Positions 57,681 through 64,000 of a stretch of DNA of 64,000 nucleotides are shown here, in pieces. Origin of the DNA: Luteolibacter arcticus. Lineage in GTDB: Bacteria; Verrucomicrobiota; Verrucomicrobiia; Verrucomicrobiales; Akkermansiaceae. The translations under genes and the position numbers were made by a program. Numbering within the stretch: position 1 is the stretch's first letter; each line of letters opens with the position of its first letter. The DNA lies in contig NZ_JAPDDT010000001.1 of NCBI RefSeq assembly GCF_025950235.1, positions 310,001 through 374,000 of the forward strand, given 5' to 3'. The notes below the pieces were generated by a model. The model made no database searches and was not told where the DNA came from. It saw only the letters and a list, made by a program, of their open reading frames with translations.

Positions 57681-60593
57681 ATGATCCCTTTCCGGGTGTG
57701 TTTGCTGGCGGCGCTTGCCCTTTCGGCATCGGCCGAGCCGGTGGACATGCTGTTTCAGAACTGGAATAGCCGCGATGGCCTGCCGCAGGACCACATCCGC
57801 GCGATAGTCCGCACTCGCGACGGCTTGCTGTGGCTGGGAACGGATGCCGGCCTCGCGCGATTCGATGGCAACGAGTTCAAGTCCTATGGCCTGCGCGAAG
57901 GCTTGGACGCGGTCGCGGTGATGTCGCTGATGGAGGCAGATGACGGCACGCTCTGGGTGAGCACATTGGGCGGCGGCGTGACCATGCTGCGCGATGGACG
58001 GATCGTGAAGACCTACCCGCGAATGGAGAACACCTCACCGAGCGAGAACTTGATGCTCGGCCAGGATGCGGAAGGCCGGATGTGGGCGGGCGGGACTTTC
58101 CGGCTCGAGGGGGAGCGCTTTGTCGCCGTGCCCGGAGGACGTGGATTTGTGAGAGAGATTCTCCGCGACCGGCAAGGCGTGATGTGGATGAACCACCACG
58201 ACGACCGGATCCGCCGCTGGCAGGAGGGGGGGTGGCAAGACGGCAGCGGCGGCGGTCCCGCGCTGGCCGACACGATCCATGAGGATGCCCAAGGCCGGCT
58301 ATGGGCTGCGGAACGGGGCCGCAAGCTGTGGTGCCGCGACACCGGGGGCTGGAAGTCGTGGCCCCTGCCGGACACGATGAAGAATCGCGTGAACTCGATG
58401 TCATTCGCGCCGGATGGCACGCTGTGGATGGCCTTTTTCCGCGAGGGGCTCGTCGGCTTCCGCGATGGCAAGTTCATCGAACCACGGATGGACGGAGAGA
58501 GGTTCCTCGATCTCTCTGAAATCGTTTACGCGGCGCCAGACGGACTGCTGTGGTTGGGCTCCTCCGCCAACGGTCTTTATTCGCTGGTTCCGAGGCGGCT
58601 CACGCTGGCCACGATCAATGACCCGGCCGCGAACCGCGGGGCGAATTTTATCGGCGCGCTTCTCGAATCCGCGCCGGGGGAATTCATGGTAGGAAGCCAG
58701 GGTCACGGTCTGTTTGGTTGGAAGGACGGCATCAGCGGTCCAGTCGCGGAGATGGAGGCCTTAAACCGGGGGCTTTATGTCAATTCGCTTTGGCGGGACC
58801 GGAGCGGTGCGGTCTGGGCGGGCTCGGGGGTCGGAATGCACCGGCTTACGGGTGCCCCGCAGGGTCCGCCCTCACGGTTGGTTTCCGGCAATGTCTGGGA
58901 GATCCGGGACGGGGCGAACGGCAGCCTTTGGGTGGGCCGTGGCAATGGTGAGCTTCACCACGTTCCCAAGGGCGGCAAGCCGGTCAAAATCGACTATGAC
59001 AACGACGACGGAGCGCCGATCAAGGGCATGGACCTCGGCCCGGACGGTGCCTTGTGGATCGGCACGCGCGGCAGCGGGCTCTTCCGCCTGAAGGATGGCA
59101 AACCAAAGCGTTTCCGCATGGCGGACGGCCTCGGCAGCGAGGTGATCCGGGTAGTCGATGCCGAGGATGATGGCACCCTCTGGGTGGGGACCGCGGGTGG
59201 TGGCCTTTCGATTCTGCGGGACGACCGATTTCTCACCGTCACCACCGCCGACGGGCTACCGGACGACATCGTCTCGCAGATCGCCGAGGATAAGACGGGG
59301 CGCCTCTGGGTCGGCACCAATCGCGGCATTGCCGTGATCGCAAAGGACGAGGTGGCACGGCTGAAAGAAGGGCGTCTAACAGAACTACATCCGCTGGTCA
59401 TCAATCGGGCCGACGGTCTTGTCTCCGAGGAGTGCACGATCGTCCCGCCGGTGGCGATGAGCGACGGGCGCATGGCCTTTGCCACCACCCACGGCTTTGC
59501 GATGCTGAAGCCCGAGGAGTTCCAGTCGGACGAAGCGACGCCGCCGGTTTTCATCGAGCAGGTGCGCGCGAACGGCCGGCCTGTCGTGCCGATCGATGGG
59601 AAGCTGGAATTGCCGCCCGGACTGGACCGGCTGGAAATCGAGTTCAGCGGCCTGTATTTCGCCGCGCCGTCACGACTGCGCTTTCGCAACCGGCTCGGCG
59701 GCGTGGAGGAAGAATGGGGAACTCCGGGTGCGGAGCGTCGCGTGGAGTACCGCAATCTCGCTCCCGGTGACTATCGCTTCGAGCTCGCCGGCTCGATTGG
59801 CAATGGAGTCTGGACGCCGCAACCGGCGATGCTGGACATCACTCTCGCCCCGCATTTTTGGCAGACCGCTTGGTTCAAGATCCTCGCAGGTCTTTTGTCG
59901 CTGGGGCTGGTCGCCGCGACTGCTCGCACGATTGAGCGCGCCCGCGCACGGCGGAAAATCGAGGAGCTGAAACGCGAGCAAGCCGTCCAGACAGAGCGTG
60001 CCCGCATTGCCCGAGACCTGCACGACGACGTGGGGGCCAGTCTCACCCAGGTTGCGCTGCTCAGCGAGCTCGCCGATAGCGATCTGGACGCGGAACCGGA
60101 ACTCGCCCGCGGTCATATCAATGAGATCTTCACCACGGCCAAGGAGGTGACGCGCTCGCTCGATGAGATCGTGTGGGCGGTGAATCCGGCGCAGGATACC
60201 TTGGAGCGATTCGCCGCTTTCCTCGGCACCTTCGTCCAGAACTATGCCCGCACTGCGGGGCTCAATGGCCGTCTCGATATCCCGGGTGATCTGCCGGATC
60301 TCTCGCTCACATCGGCCATTCGCCACCACCTCTACCTTGCGACCAAGGAAGCGCTTCACAACATCGTCAAACACGCTGGTGCCACCGAGATCCGTTTGCG
60401 GCTGATCCCCGGTGCGAAGGAGCTGAAGCTCGTCATCGAGGATAACGGCCGCGGTTTGGCCGACAGCGACCGCGGCGAGGGCGACGGGCTCGATAATCTC
60501 CGCAAGCGACTCGATCAGATTGGAGGCACCTGCACCCATCGCAGCGCACCGGGGCAAGGGACCACGGTCGAGATGCTAGCGCCGCTCGCGTGA
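57681..60593 (+). CDS. Propeller-type two-component sensor histidine kinase (HisKA_3)
   Basis: The ATG at 57681 (MIPFRVCLLAALALSASAEP) starts a signal peptide. A long periplasmic sensor follows with two-component propeller repeats (GLPQDHIRAIVRTRDGLLWLG, DGTLWVSTLGGG, DGTLWVGTAGGG, KTGRLWVGTNRG). Next come a Y_Y_Y-type beta domain (LEIEFSGLYFAAPSRLRFRN), one membrane helix (WFKILAGLLSLGLVAATA), a HisKA_3 dimerisation domain with the phospho-His in ARIARDLHDDVGASLTQVAL, and HATPase with LVIEDNGRGLAD and GDGLDNLRKRL. It is 970 aa. The layout matches hybrid-like polysaccharide sensors that detect oligosaccharides outside the cytoplasm, though no receiver domain is fused here. It pairs with the regulator 52 bp downstream. 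Confidence 0.92.
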   Translation: MIPFRVCLLAALALSASAEPVDMLFQNWNSRDGLPQDHIRAIVRTRDGLLWLGTDAGLARFDGNEFKSYGLREGLDAVAVMSLMEADDGTLWVSTLGGGVTMLRDGRIVKTYPRMENTSPSENLMLGQDAEGRMWAGGTFRLEGERFVAVPGGRGFVREILRDRQGVMWMNHHDDRIRRWQEGGWQDGSGGGPALADTIHEDAQGRLWAAERGRKLWCRDTGGWKSWPLPDTMKNRVNSMSFAPDGTLWMAFFREGLVGFRDGKFIEPRMDGERFLDLSEIVYAAPDGLLWLGSSANGLYSLVPRRLTLATINDPAANRGANFIGALLESAPGEFMVGSQGHGLFGWKDGISGPVAEMEALNRGLYVNSLWRDRSGAVWAGSGVGMHRLTGAPQGPPSRLVSGNVWEIRDGANGSLWVGRGNGELHHVPKGGKPVKIDYDNDDGAPIKGMDLGPDGALWIGTRGSGLFRLKDGKPKRFRMADGLGSEVIRVVDAEDDGTLWVGTAGGGLSILRDDRFLTVTTADGLPDDIVSQIAEDKTGRLWVGTNRGIAVIAKDEVARLKEGRLTELHPLVINRADGLVSEECTIVPPVAMSDGRMAFATTHGFAMLKPEEFQSDEATPPVFIEQVRANGRPVVPIDGKLELPPGLDRLEIEFSGLYFAAPSRLRFRNRLGGVEEEWGTPGAERRVEYRNLAPGDYRFELAGSIGNGVWTPQPAMLDITLAPHFWQTAWFKILAGLLSLGLVAATARTIERARARRKIEELKREQAVQTERARIARDLHDDVGASLTQVALLSELADSDLDAEPELARGHINEIFTTAKEVTRSLDEIVWAVNPAQDTLERFAAFLGTFVQNYARTAGLNGRLDIPGDLPDLSLTSAIRHHLYLATKEALHNIVKHAGATEIRLRLIPGAKELKLVIEDNGRGLADSDRGEGDGLDNLRKRLDQIGGTCTHRSAPGQGTTVEMLAPLA

Positions 60594-60597
60594 GGCA

Positions 60598-60613
60598 TCG
60601 GCAGTTTTGCCGA
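60598..60613. promoter_or_regulatory. Near copy of the divergent-promoter palindrome
   Basis: TCGGCAGTTTTGCCGA: arms TCGGCA and TGCCGA around a 4-base centre. It lies just after the sensor kinase stop and 33 bp before the regulator ATG and shares its arms with the 18-bp palindrome at 57619-57636. Confidence 0.45.
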
Positions 60614-60645
60614 CTCCCGCGAATCGCTTCTTGCGCGCAGAGTGA

Positions 60646-61362
60646 ATGCGCTTGAACGATTTTGACGCATTTCCCGGAGCCATTGACGCCCTCGCTTCCC
60701 ACGCGCAGGCTGAGGTCGTGAAGAAGGCCGAAGTCCCTGTGATCACCGTCGCCATCGTGGAGGACGACGAGCGGATCCGCCGTAGTCTCACCACCATTCT
60801 CGGTCGCCAGAAGGACATCACCTGCATCGCCTCCTTTCCCAGCGCCGAGGCCGCGCTGGAGGAGCTGCCGAAGCTCCAGCCGAGGGTGCTGCTCATGGAT
60901 GTGAACCTGCCGGGGATTGATGGCGTGGAATGCGTCCGCCGGCTGTCCGGCAAGCTCCGTGCGACCCAGATCCTGATGCTGACGGTCCACGAGGACTCCG
61001 ATGTGATCTTCAACTCGCTCGCCGCCGGAGCGAAGGGCTATTTGCTCAAGCCGCCGCGCGCCGCCGAACTCATCGCCGCCGTGCACGACGTCATTGCCGG
61101 CGGTTCGCCGATGACCAGCGTGATCGCGCGCAAGGTGGTGCAGTCCTTTGCTCAAGGCCCGCCCTCGCCGAAGGAGACGGACAAGCTCTCCCCGCGCGAG
61201 ACCGAGATTCTGGACCTGCTGTCGAAGGGCTACGCCTACAAGGAAATCGCCGCCGATCTCAACGTCAGCTACTCGACCGTGCACACGCACATCGAACGGA
61301 TCTACGACAAGCTGCACGTCCACTCGCGCAGCCATGCGGTGGCGAAGTATCTCGGGGGGTAA
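60646..61362 (+). CDS. NarL/FixJ-family response regulator
   Basis: This 238-aa regulator has an N-terminal receiver domain (VAIVEDDERIRRSL with the acidic pocket, phospho-Asp in LLMDVNLPGIDG, Thr in LMLTVHED, Lys in GYLLKPPRA) and a C-terminal LuxR-type helix-turn-helix (LSPRETEILDLLSKGYAYKEIAADLNVSYSTVHTHIERIYDKL). It is the expected partner of the HisKA_3 kinase upstream. The ATG at 60646 is used; a GTG at 60718 gives a start closer to the receiver domain. It ends before two tandem hairpins. Confidence 0.93.
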   Translation: MRLNDFDAFPGAIDALASHAQAEVVKKAEVPVITVAIVEDDERIRRSLTTILGRQKDITCIASFPSAEAALEELPKLQPRVLLMDVNLPGIDGVECVRRLSGKLRATQILMLTVHEDSDVIFNSLAAGAKGYLLKPPRAAELIAAVHDVIAGGSPMTSVIARKVVQSFAQGPPSPKETDKLSPRETEILDLLSKGYAYKEIAADLNVSYSTVHTHIERIYDKLHVHSRSHAVAKYLGG

Positions 61363-61364
61363 GG

Positions 61365-61408
61365 GGTGTGGACATTCTGTCCACACCGTGTCGACAGGAT
61401 GTCGACAC
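61365..61408 (+). terminator. Two tandem perfect hairpins after the response-regulator gene
   Basis: GGTGTGGACA (61365-61374) and TGTCCACACC (61378-61387) form one stem around ttc. GTGTCGAC (61388-61395) and GTCGACAC (61401-61408) form a second around aggat. They start three bases after the stop and lie at the convergent end of the regulator and GH106-type genes. No T-run follows, so they could be a bidirectional terminator or protein-binding palindromes rather than a classic rho-independent terminator. Confidence 0.55.
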
Positions 61409-61411
61409 TCC

Positions 61412-64000
61412 TTATGGGGCCTTCACCGGCACCAGCGTCACTGGCCCTAACAGACCCGATGAGAGCGGCTTCCAGCCCGAGGCGTCGAAGTTCTTGTAGT
61501 CGATGTTCACGAAGTTGATCTCGTGAAAGGCCTTCCATGCCACCTTGCGCCGGTCGAGGTCGGCGATGCGGTTGGCGGCGAGGTTGGTCACCTCGACTTC
61601 GAGCACGTTTTTGCCAGCGACTAACAGGTCACGGACGTCGAGCCGGTGCGGTGGTGCCCAGCAGGTGCCGGCGTCTTTGCCATTGAGGCGGACTCTCGCC
61701 GTGTGGGCAATCTCGCCGAGGTCGAGCAGGGCGGGGGACTTCTCCGTCAGGTCGAACTCCAATCGGTAAAGCGCGGTGCCGGAGAAGTTCCGGTAGGTTT
61801 CGTCTGTCTGGTCCGTCCACGAAGTGAGCGACGTGGTTTCAAAAGGCTGCGGTAAGGTTGGGCCGCCGTCGAGGAAGCTTACCTTCCACGTGCCAGTCAG
61901 CGCGAGCGGCTCACCTGCCGGTTCGGGATCGGTCCAGCGGGGTCCTTCGGCATGCTTATTAGAAAAAGTGCGGACGACGCGCGACTCGCCGGTCGCAAGG
62001 ACGAGACGAATGCCATCTTTGGTGTTGGCCACACCGCTTTTGCCACTCATGGGATCGAGGAGCACGGCGGACTGATGCGAACGGGCGAGCTTGATCTTCG
62101 CATCAACCGGTTTGCCCGAAGAATTCACGAGGAAGTAGGCATGGCCATCTTCCAGGGCCCGGCGAATGAAGCGGATGCCTAGTTCGGAAAGCGATTCCTC
62201 GCACGCTATGCCGTCTTTAAGGATCGCAGACTTCACATCGCTCGAATCGGCACGCGGAATCGATGGCAAGTGGCTTTCGACTGTACGACCGATTTCACCA
62301 TTTGAACCACCAAAGGATCTTTTCGGAAGAGTCTTTACCTTCGCGCCGTTCTGATGAAGGCCTTCGACGAGTTTTGCCGTGGAGTCGGGCAAGTGTCGGC
62401 AAGAGGGAATCAGAAGATCCCGGTAGCGCTTTCCACTCGAAACGAGGTGTCCATCTTCGACCTTCAGATCCGCTAGGATCCGATCCGACACGAAATCGTA
62501 CGGGACGCCGGCTTTCCTCAGATTCATCGCCGCCTGATAAAACTCGGAGGGATACAGCCACTTCTCCTGGTTGTGCATCGTGAATAGCGGCAGGCCCTCG
62601 CTGCCATCGTGCCAGATGTCGTGGATGGGGAAGTAGAGCAACACATCCGCATCGGGCTTGCCGGATTGCAGGAACGACTGCACCCGGGTCATGTAGGCAT
62701 TGAAGGCGGGTAGGTCTTTCCACAGCCCGCCATTCGGGCCCATGTGGGTGGAGGCGTAGAAGAGCCAGCCCGGCCATGGCGCATCCTCGGGCGAGTAGGG
62801 GATGCCGTGGAAGAGGATGTGATTCACGCCGCCGAGCCAGACGAAGTCCGCGGCTTCCTTGAGGTTCGCGGGCGTGACCTGGAAGTGCTCGCCGAGCCAG
62901 GTGAAGGTCTCCGCAGAGACGAGCTTCTTGCCGGTCACGTGGGCGGCGGACGAGGCGAACTGGAGCATCGGAATCTGCGCTTCATCGACGTGGCGGAAGA
63001 TCTCCGTCTCGGGGATGTCGGCGACGGCGTAGTGATCTAACAGATTGCCCGGGGATCCGTGGGCTTGGTTCCGCGTGAGGCTGCCGCGTTGCTTCGCCCA
63101 GTCGTGCCACTTGGCGAGATACTCGCGGTGCAGGTCGCTGGCGGTCTCGCGGTAATCGGCTCGGACGCGGGAGATCGTGTCGGTGTCGCCTTCGCCATGG
63201 AAGGCGGGGAGTTGGGAGCGGAGGTCGTAGCCGCGGAGCTTCTCGAAGCGCGTGAACAGCTCGTTTGTCCAGCCCGCGCCGTAATACTCGAAGGAGTCGT
63301 GGAAATGTGCGCGGGGTTCGGGGATGTCCGGCCGGTCCAGCGCAGTATCGAAGGACTTCAGGTAGGTGACGATCGACTCGGGCGAAAACGGATCGAGCAC
63401 CCAGCCAGCCCCACCGGGCGCGGCGCGCTTCACCTTCTGAATGGCATGCTTCGAGACCAAGCCATGGATTCGCCAGTTGCCTGGCGGTGGCGTCCACTCC
63501 AGCCGGCCGTCCTTCACGTGAGCTGTTAGATCGACTGCGTCGCCTTGCTCCGGCCATGCGGAGAGTGCTTCCACCTTTCCCTTCGGCAGTGCCAGCGAGA
63601 CGGCCTTTCCGCCTTCCGCCTTCGCCTTCACGTTTTGCAGGGAGGCCGATGCATCTTTCTCTTCCACCCCCGGCCCGCCGAAGGGCCAGCCGGTGCCGGT
63701 GGTGAGGTCGATGCCCATGCCAAGCCGCGCGGTTTCCTGCGCCGCATGGGCGTAGGCACCGGTCCACTTGTCGGAGAGGAAGGGCAGGTCGCGATCCTCG
63801 TAGCCCTTCGCGCCGTAGATCGGGCAAATCTCCACGCCGCCGAGGCCAGCCTTGGAAAAGGCTTCCAGCTCCCTTGTCAGATTCTTCGCATCGACGCCGC
63901 TGCCAAGCCACCACCAGCGGGTCCACGGCTTGGCTTCATTCGTGACGGGAGGCCACGCGGTGTCGTCGGCGCTGACGAGGGATGCGAAGAGGAGAAGAAG
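61412..64000 (-). CDS. GH106-type glycoside hydrolase (alpha-L-rhamnosidase-like), N-terminus beyond window
   Basis: The frame is open from the stop at 61412 to the right edge; the first codons in the window (LLLLFASLVSA) are the end of a signal peptide, so the start lies just outside. Family-like segments: KPWTRWWWLGSGVD, AGLGGVEICPIYGAKGYE, MGIDLTTGTGWPFGGP, FHDSFEYYGAGWTNELFTRF, LRGYDLRSQLPAF, AETFTWLGEHFQVTPAN and GVNHILFHGIPYSPEDAPWPGW. The C-terminal beta-sandwich has DLLVAGKNVLEVEVTNLAANRI. This matches GH106-type enzymes from memory; rhamnose-containing glycan cleavage is likely. It converges on the two-component system and shares the locus with the PL8 lyase. Confidence 0.88.
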   Translation of the reverse strand, partial: LLLLFASLVSADDTAWPPVTNEAKPWTRWWWLGSGVDAKNLTRELEAFSKAGLGGVEICPIYGAKGYEDRDLPFLSDKWTGAYAHAAQETARLGMGIDLTTGTGWPFGGPGVEEKDASASLQNVKAKAEGGKAVSLALPKGKVEALSAWPEQGDAVDLTAHVKDGRLEWTPPPGNWRIHGLVSKHAIQKVKRAAPGGAGWVLDPFSPESIVTYLKSFDTALDRPDIPEPRAHFHDSFEYYGAGWTNELFTRFEKLRGYDLRSQLPAFHGEGDTDTISRVRADYRETASDLHREYLAKWHDWAKQRGSLTRNQAHGSPGNLLDHYAVADIPETEIFRHVDEAQIPMLQFASSAAHVTGKKLVSAETFTWLGEHFQVTPANLKEAADFVWLGGVNHILFHGIPYSPEDAPWPGWLFYASTHMGPNGGLWKDLPAFNAYMTRVQSFLQSGKPDADVLLYFPIHDIWHDGSEGLPLFTMHNQEKWLYPSEFYQAAMNLRKAGVPYDFVSDRILADLKVEDGHLVSSGKRYRDLLIPSCRHLPDSTAKLVEGLHQNGAKVKTLPKRSFGGSNGEIGRTVESHLPSIPRADSSDVKSAILKDGIACEESLSELGIRFIRRALEDGHAYFLVNSSGKPVDAKIKLARSHQSAVLLDPMSGKSGVANTKDGIRLVLATGESRVVRTFSNKHAEGPRWTDPEPAGEPLALTGTWKVSFLDGGPTLPQPFETTSLTSWTDQTDETYRNFSGTALYRLEFDLTEKSPALLDLGEIAHTARVRLNGKDAGTCWAPPHRLDVRDLLVAGKNVLEVEVTNLAANRIADLDRRKVAWKAFHEINFVNIDYKNFDASGWKPLSSGLLGPVTLVPVKAP

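Overview
The window is GC-rich DNA (about 63% G+C by eye) from a member of the Verrucomicrobiota, most like Luteolibacter or another Verrucomicrobiaceae. The evidence is a DUF1552 protein paired with a DUF1592/DUF1588 cytochrome-type protein, several giant autotransporter-associated beta-strand repeat (PATR) proteins, a PEP-CTERM anchor, a GH106-type glycoside hydrolase, a membrane-protease family that travels with PEP-CTERM systems, and many short palindromic intergenic repeats. Housekeeping genes (ligA, argS, fusA, rnc, rpoZ, smpB, lpxI, two tRNAs) mark it as chromosome. I see no prophage, integrase or CRISPR array.

Layout. 1-3316 (minus): a lipoprotein-like gene, a single-pass membrane protein and ligA, which runs off the left edge. 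The ligA frame carries about 240 extra residues that look like the kinase-like domain of phage polyvalent proteins, placed inside the adenylation domain. 3478-9596: PTS IIA-like protein, argS, a VapBC pair, a CBS/DRTGG family II pyrophosphatase and a zinc-type ABC binding protein. 9835-16141: small lipoprotein, aminotransferase, two intramembrane proteases in tandem (CPBP type, rhomboid), cobalamin adenosyltransferase, Smr protein, tRNA-His, RNase III, lpxI, tRNA-Leu(CAA). 16198-23840: the DUF1552/DUF1592 set, an ABC-2 exporter and elongation factor G. 24147-29822: a 1891-aa PATR protein. 30144-35380: GNAT enzyme, LacI regulator and a four-gene Pqi operon in which PqiA is split in two. 35612-47220: lipoprotein, Tat-exported alkaline phosphatase, DUF3147 protein, rpoZ, smpB, a membrane-protein pair (one with a YARHG domain), an acyltransferase, and a heme oxygenase/bacteriophytochrome pair.

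47363-64000 looks like a polysaccharide-utilisation locus. A leftward operon encodes a PATR protein, a PEP-CTERM PATR protein and a family 8 polysaccharide lyase fused to PATR repeats; the lyase carries an apparent one-base frameshift. A rightward two-component system (propeller-type sensor kinase and NarL-type regulator) diverges from it. The 104-bp gap between them holds a perfect 18-bp palindrome, and a near copy lies before the regulator gene. A GH106-type hydrolase closes the window and runs off the right edge.

The most unusual observations are the kinase-like insertion in LigA, the palindrome pair linking the sensor system to the PATR/lyase operon, the frameshifted lyase, and a frame-independent octamer (TGTTAGAG) that appears more often than base composition predicts.
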